From: Caldifarciminota bacterium
GTDB lineage: Bacteria; Hydrothermota; Tepidihabitantia; B3-TA06
Direction: 5' to 3'
DNA: 55,953 nucleotides
Assembly (NCBI GenBank): GCA_016934635.1
Contig: JAFGSK010000062.1
Location: 1 to 55,953 of the forward strand
The notes under the pieces are model-generated. The model saw only the letters and a program-made list of their open reading frames with translations, made no database searches and had not been told where the DNA came from. This document shows, one piece after another, positions 45,829 through 53,738 of this stretch (its first letter is position 1; every line of letters starts with the position of its first letter). Position numbers and translations under genes: made by a program.

Positions 45829-45856
45829 ATTATAATAATACCCTCTAAGTTGTCAA
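45829..45856 (-). promoter_or_regulatory. Consensus promoter of the ZIP transporter gene
   Basis: TTGACA (45856-45851), 16 bp, TATAAT (45834-45829) on the minus strand; the ATG is 11 nt beyond the -10 box. Confidence 0.75.
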
Positions 45857-46094
45857 GCGAAAAGGACTTCCGGATTGAATCCCCCCTTTTTATTGAGTAG
45901 ACGGTTCCTTTAAACGGTGATCTGAGGAGGTTACACTTTCTTCCTTCCCCCGACGCTTCGGGTCGACACCTTTTGCCAGGGAAGGAGAGTATTTCTGTTA
46001 CTGATTTTAATAACTTTATTTGCCGATTGTTTGCTTAAATCTTTGAAGAGCTTATTATATTCTTCGTACTCTTTGTGGTTTAAGTAAATTCCCC

Positions 46095-46871
46095 TCAAAT
46101 TTCGATTTCGATTCCTACAGGGCAGTGGTCGGAACCCATAACATCGGACAGAATGAAAGCGGATTTTAGCCCTGGCAGTAAATCAGGTGTAGTAAAGAAG
46201 TAGTCGATGCGCCAGCCTACGTTGCGTTCCCGCGCTTGAAAACGCTGATTCCACCACGAATATGCCTCCCGCTTATCAGGATAGAAGTGACGGAAGGTAT
46301 CCACGTATCCATACCCAACAAACTTGTCCAGCCAGGCGCATTCCTCAGGAAGGAAGCCGGTACTCTTTCTATTTTCCCTGGGGCGAGCAAGGTCGATTTC
46401 CTTGTGGGCTGTATTGAGGTCTCCGCAAATGATAATCGCTTTACCCTCCTTTCTGAAACCCTCTGCTTTCTCGAGCATTTTGTCCGAATACTCGAGCTTG
46501 TACGGCACTCGGTAGTTATCCTTGCTGCCATTAGGGATATATACGCTGAATATTATGAATTCAGGATAATGAAGAATAATTAATCGACCTTCCTTGTCGA
46601 ACTTCTCCTGACCCAATCCGTATTCGATCTTCAAAGGCTTTCGTTTAGAGAATACCCCGGTACCTGCATAGCCTTTCTTTTCAGCCGAAGAGTAGTAAAC
46701 CTCGTAGTCTTTGATCTCGGCTAAATCCTTCGGAACCTGGGCTAAATCGGCTTTTATCTCCTGGACCCCGAGGAAATCCGGCTTCATTTGAGAAAACCAG
46801 TTCAGGAAGCCTTTCTTGTATATTGCCCTTATCCCGTTCACATTCCAGGAAAGAAGAGTAAGCTTAGGCAT
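46095..46871 (-). CDS. xth: Exodeoxyribonuclease III / AP endonuclease
   Basis: Cleaves DNA at abasic sites in base-excision repair. The 258-residue protein shows LLSWNVNGIRAIYKKGFLNW, FLGVQEIKA with the catalytic Glu, IICGDLNTAHKEIDLARP, RNVGWRIDYFFTT and SDHCPVGIEI. The ATG lies five nucleotides after the -10 box with no ribosome-binding site. Monocistronic. Confidence 0.96.
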   Translation of the reverse strand: MPKLTLLSWNVNGIRAIYKKGFLNWFSQMKPDFLGVQEIKADLAQVPKDLAEIKDYEVYYSSAEKKGYAGTGVFSKRKPLKIEYGLGQEKFDKEGRLIILHYPEFIIFSVYIPNGSKDNYRVPYKLEYSDKMLEKAEGFRKEGKAIIICGDLNTAHKEIDLARPRENRKSTGFLPEECAWLDKFVGYGYVDTFRHFYPDKREAYSWWNQRFQARERNVGWRIDYFFTTPDLLPGLKSAFILSDVMGSDHCPVGIEIEI

Positions 46872-46876
46872 GATTT

Positions 46877-46904
46877 ATAATACCCCAGTATTCCATGATT
46901 TCAA
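46877..46904 (-). promoter_or_regulatory. Promoter of xth, leaderless
   Basis: TTGAAA (46904-46899), 16 bp, TATTAT (46882-46877) on the minus strand, then five nucleotides and ATG (46871). Confidence 0.6.
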
Positions 46905-47006
46905 GTCCTTCCAGTACAACACGGCACAGGTTAGAGAACCTGTACCGCATACGTGTGTAACATTGGCTAGGTAATCTCCTCTATTGCACCTATATCCTTT
47001 TTTGTG

Positions 47007-47038
47007 ATTGCTTCGGCTTCCAGAGGAAGCCTCGCAAT
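47007..47038 (-). repeat. CATTGCGAG...GAAGCAATC palindromic repeat element
   Basis: GGCTTCC (47015-47021) and GGAAGCC (47025-47031) pair around AGA; an outer ATTGC (47007-47011) pairs with GCAAT (47034-47038). Read on the minus strand it starts TGTCATTGCGAG and ends GAAGCAATC, the frame of a short palindromic repeat that occurs in many bacterial genomes. It lies after the adenosine-kinase-like gene, next to the CCCGTAACACACC repeats. Confidence 0.7.
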
Positions 47039-47042
47039 GACA

Positions 47043-47075
47043 GGTGTGTTACGGGGTGTTACTGGATGTTACGGG
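47043..47075 (-). repeat. Copies 2a-2c of the 13-bp 3'-end repeat
   Basis: Read on the minus strand directly after the TGA stop of the adenosine-kinase-like gene are three tandem variants: CCCGTAACATCC, then a degenerate CCAGTAACACC, then CCCGTAACACACC. Neighbouring variants share or abut their CC ends. Confidence 0.75.
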
Positions 47076-47558
47076 TCAGAACTTGTATCCTAACTTCCGC
47101 AGGAATCCCTTGCGTTTTGTCTTATCATCCTCACCCTCCACGCCTGCAGGGCTGTATCCGTCAATGACCCCGATGATGCCTCTCCCCAGTTCGGTTTCCG
47201 CAACGATGACCTCAACTGGGTTGGCCGTCGCGCAGAAGAAGCTGACTATCTCCGGAACCATCCGGAGAATCCTCAAGACGTTTACCGGATACGCGTTTCT
47301 CAGGAGTAGTACGAAGCTGTGGCCTGCACCGATGGCTTCCGCGTTTTTGATTGCCAGGTTCGTCAACTCGTCATCGGTTCCCTCGAAACGCACCAATCTG
47401 TCTGCGGACGCCTCCGAGAAAGCAAACCCGTACTTTATCCCTGGTACGGTGTTGACCAAGGCTTCGTGTACGTCCTCGCAGGTTTTAATGAAATGAGTCA
47501 TCCCGATGATTACGTTGACCTCTTCCGGCTTTTCGAGGTCTATAATTTTAATCTCCAT
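47076..47558 (-). CDS. Adenosine-specific kinase-like protein (PF04008 type)
   Basis: The 160-residue protein matches the small family known from archaea and anaerobic bacteria as adenosine-specific kinase: MEIKIIDLEKPEEVNVIIGMTHFIKTCEDVHEALVNTVPGIKYGFAFSEAS, then AIGAGHSFVLLLRNAYPVNVL and FCATANPVEVIVAETELGRGIIGVIDG. The biochemical role has little support. GGAGG precedes the ATG. Repeats follow the stop at once. Confidence 0.88.
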   Translation of the reverse strand: MEIKIIDLEKPEEVNVIIGMTHFIKTCEDVHEALVNTVPGIKYGFAFSEASADRLVRFEGTDDELTNLAIKNAEAIGAGHSFVLLLRNAYPVNVLRILRMVPEIVSFFCATANPVEVIVAETELGRGIIGVIDGYSPAGVEGEDDKTKRKGFLRKLGYKF

Positions 47559-47577
47559 TTTTCCTCCGTTTCGGCTT

Positions 47578-47605
47578 AGAATATCCGCGAAAGGACCGAT
47601 GTCAA
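47578..47605 (-). promoter_or_regulatory. Promoter of the adenosine-kinase-like gene
   Basis: TTGACA (47605-47600), 16 bp, TATTCT (47583-47578) on the minus strand, with a short leader carrying GGAGG. Confidence 0.65.
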
Positions 47606-47646
47606 ATAGATGTTGATTGAGTTACAGATGATTCATCTCAAGGGTA

Positions 47647-47675
47647 TTGCATGTATGATTAACCAAAGGTATAAT
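47647..47675 (+). promoter_or_regulatory. Promoter of the geranylgeranyl-reductase-like gene, leaderless GTG
   Basis: TTGCAT (47647-47652), 17 bp, TATAAT (47670-47675), then five nucleotides and the GTG start. The spacer is the only one of 17 bp among the clear cases. Confidence 0.55.
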
Positions 47676-47680
47676 CATTA

Positions 47681-48853
47681 GTGGAAAGAACATGGGATGT
47701 CGTAGTCGTCGGCGGCGGTCCTGCAGGTTCACGTGCCGCCGAGGTCATCGCACGTGAGGGTTTTTCTGTCATCGTACTTGACAAGAAGAAAGTTATCGGT
47801 GAACCAAATCACTGCGGCGAAGGGATATCAGCACACTGCCTTAACGAAATCGGCGTGGAAACTGCACAACCTTGGATCGTTAGGCAAGTTAAAGGAGCAA
47901 GGCTCATCTTTCCGAACCGGACTACTATATACTTTACTCAGAAAGGGTACTGCATCGACAGACCGTGCTTTGACCGATTCTTATCTGCGCGGGCTCGAGC
48001 GAATGGTGCTGTAATAAAAACGTCCGCACAGGTCAAAAGGATTATCCCTGAACGTTCACGCTGGATCATCAAGGCTCAAACCCCTGAGGGTCCCCGTGAT
48101 TTTTCCTCACGATACCTCATCGGCGCCGGAGGCGCATTGTGCCCTGTTGCCGGATACCTGGGAGAGCGTCCAATGATACTTCCCTCATTTCAGTATAAGT
48201 TCGCCGCCAAGGGAACTCCTCAGGAACTCGATGATTCTTATCTTCAATTCCATCACCACGAGGATTTCCGAGGCGGCTACGCTTGGGTGTTTCACCGTGG
48301 CAAGGAAATCTCGGTAGGTGCAGGAACTACTACGGATCTCAGGATTCGACTCGAGCGTTTTTGCATCAGACTCGGTCTTGATCCTGGGAAGCGAATAAAG
48401 GTTGAAGGAGGTCCTATTGCCTTCCTTTCACGTCCTTTACGAATTACTTTTCCTAAGGTATTACTGTGCGGAGATGCTGGAGGATTTATCTATCCCCTTA
48501 CCAAGGGAGGCGTGCACGGTGCAGTATGGAGCGGCCGCATTGCAGGTGAGGTTATCGTAAAAGCTCTGAAAACAAGCGATCCTTACGCCCTATCCGACTA
48601 CACGGACCGGGTTTCAACCTACCCTTGCCAAGATCGACTCCATCTTTTGATCCCTCAGGCATTTTTCAAATTCGATAATTCGATCATTAACACCATAGGA
48701 AACATAATGGATAAGAAGGAATACAGCGAGGTTCCGATAGCCGGGTTCCTACGTTACTTTCTTGCCCGGCCTTTGCCAAGGATTCTTTGGGGAATCGCTG
48801 TCGGCTTTACGGTACAGCGTTTCTATCATCGAAGTGCACGATTCGCCTGGTGA
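47681..48853 (+). CDS. Geranylgeranyl reductase family FAD-dependent oxidoreductase
   Basis: The 390-residue flavoprotein begins WDVVVVGGGPAGSRAAEVIAREGFSVIVLDKK, the FAD-binding loop, followed by NHCGEGISAHCL, the cysteine motif of geranylgeranyl reductases. Later come GGAYWVF-like FRGGYAWVFHRGKEISVGAG and LCGDAGGFIYPLTKGGVHGAVWSGRIAGEV. Members reduce isoprenoid chains of lipids, quinones or chlorophyll; here a lipid or quinone side chain is the likely substrate. GTG start right behind the promoter; the stop overlaps the next GTG. Confidence 0.85.
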   Translation: MERTWDVVVVGGGPAGSRAAEVIAREGFSVIVLDKKKVIGEPNHCGEGISAHCLNEIGVETAQPWIVRQVKGARLIFPNRTTIYFTQKGYCIDRPCFDRFLSARARANGAVIKTSAQVKRIIPERSRWIIKAQTPEGPRDFSSRYLIGAGGALCPVAGYLGERPMILPSFQYKFAAKGTPQELDDSYLQFHHHEDFRGGYAWVFHRGKEISVGAGTTTDLRIRLERFCIRLGLDPGKRIKVEGGPIAFLSRPLRITFPKVLLCGDAGGFIYPLTKGGVHGAVWSGRIAGEVIVKALKTSDPYALSDYTDRVSTYPCQDRLHLLIPQAFFKFDNSIINTIGNIMDKKEYSEVPIAGFLRYFLARPLPRILWGIAVGFTVQRFYHRSARFAW

Positions 48854-49545
48854 GGAAAGTAATCTTCTCATCCGATCTTCATGCACGACCGGATGAGCCC
48901 GAAAGAATCGAATGCTTCAGACAGTTCATCAATAAAATTGCAGTAAGTTCCGACAGATTGTATATCTTAGGGGATCTGTTCGAGTTCGGTTTCGTGTTTC
49001 AGGATCGAATCCTACCCTCCTATGAACCCTTGGTCGAAGAAATTACCGGTTTAATCAGGAAAGGTCTCGTAGTTTACTTCCTTGCCGGTAATCATGACTT
49101 GTGGATGAGCCAGTACTTACGAAAAAGGGGATTGCGTATAGTCCTTGAAGGAGAGATTCACGAACTTTTTGGCACTAAGGTTCAGTTCTTTCACGGGATT
49201 CTAAGAGAAGAAGACGTCTTATCCCGATTCGCCTGGCAGGTAATGAATAACCCTACCGCAGTATGGATTTATTCGCTTCTCCCCTATCGAATGGGATTCA
49301 ACCTGGCCTTAAAGATAGCTCAGCTGAGCCGTAAGCGAAATCTGGATTTCAGGGCAAAGTTTAGTGTTCAACGCCTCAAAACAACCGATTCGGAGGCTGA
49401 GGTGATTATCTCAGGTCACCATCATCATCCATGTAAATTCTCATACGATGCCAAGGATTTCTACATTATAGGCGACTGGATTTCCCACTTTACGTATCTG
49501 GAGATGACTTCACAGGGATTGAGGCTTAAAACGTTTCGGAGGTGA
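48850..49545 (+). CDS. LpxH-like metallophosphoesterase
   Basis: 231 residues from the GTG at 48850 (GTGA overlap with the preceding stop). All calcineurin-like motifs are seen: SSDLHA (D8, H10 region), ILGDLFEFG, FLAGNHDLWM, FFHGI and ISGHHHHP. This pattern and length resemble UDP-2,3-diacylglucosamine hydrolase of lipid A synthesis, but substrate assignment needs care. Coupling to the geranylgeranyl-reductase-like gene suggests a lipid-related task. Confidence 0.82.
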   Translation: MRKVIFSSDLHARPDEPERIECFRQFINKIAVSSDRLYILGDLFEFGFVFQDRILPSYEPLVEEITGLIRKGLVVYFLAGNHDLWMSQYLRKRGLRIVLEGEIHELFGTKVQFFHGILREEDVLSRFAWQVMNNPTAVWIYSLLPYRMGFNLALKIAQLSRKRNLDFRAKFSVQRLKTTDSEAEVIISGHHHHPCKFSYDAKDFYIIGDWISHFTYLEMTSQGLRLKTFRR

Positions 49546-49618
49546 TAGCGACTTTTCTAATCTAACTGGAGGGGTTTTATCGATATGTTACGAGTATTTG
49601 AGAAGGGAATGGGAAATT

Positions 49619-49647
49619 GGTGTGTTACGGGTATGGTGTGTTACGGG
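49619..49647 (-). repeat. Copies 3a-3b of the 13-bp 3'-end repeat
   Basis: Two perfect CCCGTAACACACC copies on the minus strand (49647-49635 and 49631-49619), separated by ATA. The first copy contains the TAA stop codon of the AsnC-like gene, so the repeat makes the end of the protein. Confidence 0.85.
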
Positions 49648-50522
49648 TCAAAACCCTTGCCATGGATGCGTTCTTCGACGAACATGGCAAAGCCGACAAA
49701 CGGGTAGCCTGAAATTTCAATACGTTCCTTGCACGCGGCAAACTCTCCCCAGCCTCGGAAATCAACCTCCACCGAGATGGTTTCTTCACTTTCGCCAGGC
49801 CAACTCAGGGTGTTCCAGACAAGCCCTTTGAGTAATTCCCCTAATACGCCCTTGGCTTTTACAGGCAGCAGGATATGAGCGTGCAGGAAGTTATCTATTC
49901 TATACCAGTGGATAGTTGCCCGCAGCACAACTACGCCTTGGGGATTATCGGAGTGAATTACCAGACGCTGTAGTTTTGCCTCGACCCATTCGGGTTCCCT
50001 ATACACATGTTTGCTGAGTATCGTGGGTACAACCTCACCTATCTCGTTAATGGTCCTTAGCAAGGAGTGTTCCTCATCACTTAAGCTTGCGGGAAACGGA
50101 AAATTGTATGACCGGATAAGCATTGGTTTAGTTTCGACGCCTGCTTCACGAAGCAAAAGGTCTATCTCTTCCTGGGTTCTGGAAAAGGTAAACAATGTCG
50201 TGCGTGGAAACTTGCGTGTAAAGAATACTGCGTTGTGCAGGGATTCTTCCAGCCCGGAAAGGTTCCTGGCGACTTTATTAAGGGTATCTGTATTTGATTC
50301 GTGCAACCTTATAGCGTAACGTCCCCATTGGCCGCCGGTTAACGCGGGCAGGAACGGAACTGCGTGGAATGAACCGATTACTCCGGTTTCAAGAAGGCCG
50401 TGCAACCGGGCTTCAACTTCTTCGATGGATCTGTCAGCAAGAAGATCCGCGGGGGTCGTCCAACCCCCGCGGCTAATGTTTCTGAGTATAGTTATCGATT
50501 GTTTATCTAACGAACAGCCCAC
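49641..50522 (-). CDS. Lrp/AsnC-like regulator with two winged-helix units
   Basis: The 293-residue protein starts with GTG directly behind the TAG of the SPFH gene. It appears to be built twice: a helix-turn-helix (LDKQSITILRNISRGGWTTPADLLADRSIEEVEARLHGLLETGVI) with a following alpha/beta part, and a second (LSDEEHSLLRTINEIGEVVPTILSKHVYREPEWVEAKLQRLV) with another. This resembles duplicated Lrp/AsnC-type regulators of archaea and deep-branching bacteria. The ligand is unknown. The final residues and stop are made by the 13-bp repeat. Confidence 0.65.
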   Translation of the reverse strand: MGCSLDKQSITILRNISRGGWTTPADLLADRSIEEVEARLHGLLETGVIGSFHAVPFLPALTGGQWGRYAIRLHESNTDTLNKVARNLSGLEESLHNAVFFTRKFPRTTLFTFSRTQEEIDLLLREAGVETKPMLIRSYNFPFPASLSDEEHSLLRTINEIGEVVPTILSKHVYREPEWVEAKLQRLVIHSDNPQGVVVLRATIHWYRIDNFLHAHILLPVKAKGVLGELLKGLVWNTLSWPGESEETISVEVDFRGWGEFAACKERIEISGYPFVGFAMFVEERIHGKGFDP

Positions 50523-51320
50523 CTATTTCTTCCTGGGAGATCGTCTGGGTTTAACTTCACCAGCTGTCTGCTTCTGCATCCAGGCTTTGAGGAGATCTAT
50601 AGGGACCGGGAATATGATCGTCGAGTTCTTCTCGGTCGCTATCTCGGTAAGGGTCCCGAGGAATCGAAGCTGAATGGCCGACGGTGTTCTGTCGAGTACC
50701 GCAGCGGCCTCGGAGAGCTTCTTCGACGCCTCGAACTCACCGGCGGCATGGATGACTTTGGCGCGGCGTTCGCGTTCCGCCTCAGCTTGTCGCGCGATAG
50801 CCCTGCGCATCTCCTCCGGAAGGTTAACGTCCTTGATCTCTACCATCGAAACCTTGACACCCCATGGATCGGTTTGCTTGTCTATTATCTTTTGAAGCCT
50901 TTCGTTGATCGCTTCGCGGTCGGCTAAAAGATCATCAAGTTCGTACTCGCCGAGTACGGATCGCAGCGTAGTTTGTGCAATCTGAGAGGTAGCGAACATG
51001 AAATCCTGCACTTCTACTACGGCTTTGGAAGCGTCCATCACCCTGAAGTACGCTACCGCGTTTACCTCCACCGTGATGTTATCTTTCGTTATTACGTCCT
51101 GAGGCGGTATGTCCATGGTTACTACACGCAGGCTTACCCGAACCATCTTGTCTATTCCTAATGGTATAAGTATGATAATACCCGGTCCCTTTGTGCCTAC
51201 CAGTCGTCCCAGGCGAAAGATTACACCCCGTTCGTACTCCTTGAGAATTCGTATGGCAGAAAGAATGATGATTAAAAGCAGTATACCCAGCGCTATGTAC
51301 AGGTAATTAATAGCCGGCAT
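50523..51320 (-). CDS. SPFH/band-7 membrane protein (slipin/stomatin-like)
   Basis: 265 residues. One N-terminal helix ([18 protein letters not shown]) is followed by the SPFH domain: [68 protein letters not shown] coiled-coil helical part follows ([29 protein letters not shown]) and then the conserved [20 protein letters not shown]. Such proteins organise membrane microdomains, often with a protease; no NfeD gene is adjacent here. AAAGGAGG precedes the ATG. Confidence 0.93.
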   Translation of the reverse strand: MPAINYLYIALGILLLIIILSAIRILKEYERGVIFRLGRLVGTKGPGIIILIPLGIDKMVRVSLRVVTMDIPPQDVITKDNITVEVNAVAYFRVMDASKAVVEVQDFMFATSQIAQTTLRSVLGEYELDDLLADREAINERLQKIIDKQTDPWGVKVSMVEIKDVNLPEEMRRAIARQAEAERERRAKVIHAAGEFEASKKLSEAAAVLDRTPSAIQLRFLGTLTEIATEKNSTIIFPVPIDLLKAWMQKQTAGEVKPRRSPRKK

Positions 51321-51344
51321 TTTTTCCTCCTTTGGTTTTGGTTA

Positions 51345-51372
51345 ATTATAGGCCTAACCTGAGAGGTGTCAA
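51345..51372 (-). promoter_or_regulatory. Consensus promoter of the SPFH-AsnC-like operon
   Basis: TTGACA (51372-51367), 16 bp, TATAAT (51350-51345) on the minus strand, both perfect. It is back to back with the OmpA-gene promoter, their -35 boxes 20 bp apart. Confidence 0.8.
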
Positions 51373-51392
51373 TTTAATTTGCTCAAAACACC

Positions 51393-51420
51393 TTGACTAT
51401 ATATAAAACAAACCTATAAT
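51393..51420 (+). promoter_or_regulatory. Promoter of the OmpA-family gene
   Basis: TTGACT (51393-51398), 16 bp, TATAAT (51415-51420). The start codon is 128 nt downstream, the longest leader in the window. Confidence 0.75.
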
Positions 51421-51547
51421 AAAGTTACTATTTAATGGTATCTTGAACCATAACAAAGGGCGTATTTCATAAAAAGCGGATGAGGTTTTAAGAGGGCGCG
51501 TCCTTGCGAGGGCTTATAAAACCTATAAAGTAACAAGGAGGATCTCT
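51421..51547 (+). other. Long structured leader of the OmpA-family mRNA
   Basis: Within the leader, GGTTTTA (51484-51490) pairs with TAAAACC (51517-51523) around a GC-rich loop, and GTTACT (51424-51429) could pair with AGTAAC (51529-51534) right next to the AAGGAGG site at 51535-51541. It could stabilise the mRNA or shield the ribosome-binding site. No known regulatory RNA class is recognised. Confidence 0.4.
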
Positions 51548-53221
51548 ATGAAAAAAACCGTCGTTATCGCACTAGTCGTAGCGATGACAGCTACGACAGG
51601 GTTTGCTCGACCCACGGTGACTGCCGGCAACGGGCTTTTCCGCGTTCAAAACGCCGAGAACATGGGTAAAGGTGCGCTTGGCTTCAACCTTCACTGGGCA
51701 GGTCCCACGGTTGGCGGCTATCACCTCAACGATGCCCAGTTTTCGACATGGGATGCGGTTATAAGGCTGGGAGCCAGCTACGCCCCGATGGACTACCTCG
51801 AGATAGGCCTGGTTCCGGCCCTCGGGTATTACAAACCTCACGTCGATTCAGCAACCGACATCGGATTATGGGACATCGAGGCTAACCTTAAAGGTTCTTA
51901 TCCCGATCTCAAGGTTCTGAAGCTGGGCGCTCAGGCAAGGCTTCTTGCGCCGCTGGCCCAAGAGCCTTTCATTCCTGCCGATTACACGAACGGTCTGGAT
52001 ATCGGATTGCGCGCTCTATTAACAACTGATTTCAGGGATATTGGCAAGATCCCGGCGCTCGTACACGTGAACGGCGGATATCTCATTAAATCGGACGAGA
52101 TTGCGGGCGCTCGAGTAAGTGATTGCATCTGTGTCGGCGCAGGTCTTGAGATACCGATTCCCTTCGTCACGTTCATTGCAGAGTTCTACACGGAGCAGCC
52201 AACCGACGGCGGCAATGGCGACATGTGGCTTTCTCCTACCGTAAGACTTACTCTTCCTTACGGATTCAACCTTGATTATGCGATGGATTTTCTCATTTTC
52301 AAAACCGATGACGATCCGCGTGAGGATTTCTATCGCACTGTAACCATGGGTATATCGTGGTCCACCCCTGAAAAGAAGCATGTGCCTATGGGAGCGATTG
52401 CCGGTTCCATAAAAGACGAAGGCAGCGGGCTTGGCATCGTCGGCAAGGTCAGCTACTCGGGTCCTGCAACAGGCGTCATCGATGCAGGCTCGATGGGCTT
52501 CAAGTTTGATTCGCTCGCTCCCGGTACATATACCTTCGAGGCCTCAGCTGAAGGCTATACCGGCGTAAAGAAGACAGTCGTAGTCATGGACGGGGAAGTC
52601 GCACAGGTTGATTTTCTTCTAAAAGCTGCGAAGGTAACCTTCTCAGGAACCATTTCCGACAGAGAAAAGGACACCCCTCTCTCCGCAACGGTGAAGTTTA
52701 CCGAAGCCTCGATACCCGAAATACGCACCGATCCTGCCACCGGCATTTATACAACCGAGCTTGAGCCAGGCGCTTACGGTATTGAGGTGTCCTGCGAGGG
52801 ATACCTTCCTCAAATTGCGTCGGTAATAGTGGGAAAAACCGGAACAGTCAAGGATTTTAAACTCGTAAAGGTAGGAATGAAGATTGCCTTCCGGGGAATA
52901 AACTTTAAAACCGCCGAATCGGTCATCCTCTCGGAATCCTACCCTATCCTCGATGAGGCCGCCCAGATACTGAAAGACAATCCTGACATACGCGTGGAAA
53001 TAGGCGGACATACCGATTCACGCGGCTCGGATTCCTACAACCTCCAGCTCTCTCAGGACCGCGCCGCCGCAGTCAGGCTGTATCTAATCGAAAATCACGG
53101 AATCGAATCGAATCGCATGCTGGCAAAGGGTTACGGCGAAACCCAGCCGGTTGCACCCAACGACACCGAAGATAATATGTTTTTGAACAGACGGGTGGAG
53201 TTTACCATCCTGAGCAAATAA
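51548..53221 (+). CDS. OmpA-family outer-membrane protein with carboxypeptidase-regulatory-like domains
   Basis: The 557-residue protein starts with a signal peptide (MKKTVVIALVVAMTATTGFA). A beta-barrel region (about 21-280) is followed by two carboxypeptidase-regulatory-like folds (about 285-360, GAIAGSIKDEGSGLGIVGKVSYSG; about 365-435, VTFSGTISDREKDTPLSATVKF). A C-terminal OmpA domain (about 440-557) has IRVEIGGHTDSRGSDSYNLQLSQDRAAAVRLYL and GYGETQPVAPNDTEDNMFLNRRVEF, which binds peptidoglycan. It links outer membrane and cell wall. Strong ribosome-binding site and terminator suggest high expression. Confidence 0.93.
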   Translation: MKKTVVIALVVAMTATTGFARPTVTAGNGLFRVQNAENMGKGALGFNLHWAGPTVGGYHLNDAQFSTWDAVIRLGASYAPMDYLEIGLVPALGYYKPHVDSATDIGLWDIEANLKGSYPDLKVLKLGAQARLLAPLAQEPFIPADYTNGLDIGLRALLTTDFRDIGKIPALVHVNGGYLIKSDEIAGARVSDCICVGAGLEIPIPFVTFIAEFYTEQPTDGGNGDMWLSPTVRLTLPYGFNLDYAMDFLIFKTDDDPREDFYRTVTMGISWSTPEKKHVPMGAIAGSIKDEGSGLGIVGKVSYSGPATGVIDAGSMGFKFDSLAPGTYTFEASAEGYTGVKKTVVVMDGEVAQVDFLLKAAKVTFSGTISDREKDTPLSATVKFTEASIPEIRTDPATGIYTTELEPGAYGIEVSCEGYLPQIASVIVGKTGTVKDFKLVKVGMKIAFRGINFKTAESVILSESYPILDEAAQILKDNPDIRVEIGGHTDSRGSDSYNLQLSQDRAAAVRLYLIENHGIESNRMLAKGYGETQPVAPNDTEDNMFLNRRVEFTILSK

Positions 53222-53231
53222 GAGTTACTTG

Positions 53232-53261
53232 AGAGGGAAGCATACGCTTCCCTCTTTTTTT
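53232..53261 (+). terminator. Intrinsic terminator of the OmpA-family gene
   Basis: AGAGGGAAGC (53232-53241) and GCTTCCCTCT (53246-53255) form a perfect 10-bp stem with an ATAC loop, followed by a run of T to 53261. Confidence 0.95.
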
Positions 53262-53297
53262 CAGATTTTTAAACCTTAACCTCGAAGGAGCTTCTGC

Positions 53298-53738
53298 ATG
53301 TTCAAAGAGTTCAAGAAGTTCGTGATGCGCGGTAACGTAATCGACATGGCAGTAGGCATAGTAATCGGAGCGGCGTTCGGAGCCATTGTAAAATCTCTGG
53401 TGGACAACATCATCATGCCGCCTTTCGGTTTACTCTTAAGTAAAGTTGACTTCTCCAACCTATTCGCGGTTCTCAAATACGGCAATCCTGGAGGTCCTTA
53501 CGCCTCACTGGCCGAGGCGCAGGCTGCGGGAGCCATCTCCATCAACTACGGAGTATTCATCATGTCAATCGTTTCCTTCTTGATTATTGCGTTGGCTATC
53601 TTTCTGGTTGTAAAGGGCGTCAACAAGCTGAAGAAGCCGGAACCTGTCGAAATCTCGACCAAGGAGTGCCCCTACTGCTTCTCAACGATTCCGGTTAAGG
53701 CGACCCGCTGTCCCCACTGCACCTCGAAGCTGGATTAA
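53298..53738 (+). CDS. mscL: Large-conductance mechanosensitive channel with C-terminal zinc ribbon
   Basis: The 146-residue channel opens under membrane tension and releases solutes. [42 protein letters not shown] is the conserved first half, and [30 protein letters not shown] the second helix. The usual helical tail carries a four-cysteine ribbon ([19 protein letters not shown]) instead of ending after the helix. AAGGAG is well spaced. The 3' end overlaps the convergent ABC permease gene by 4 bp. Confidence 0.95.
   Translation: MFKEFKKFVMRGNVIDMAVGIVIGAAFGAIVKSLVDNIIMPPFGLLLSKVDFSNLFAVLKYGNPGGPYASLAEAQAAGAISINYGVFIMSIVSFLIIALAIFLVVKGVNKLKKPEPVEISTKECPYCFSTIPVKATRCPHCTSKLD

Noticed and set aside
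45900..46090. Possible repeat-like spacer between the ZIP and xth genes
   Set aside because: Small stem around CGACGCTTCGGGTCG is short and isolated; no ORF, RNA or repeat could be supported.
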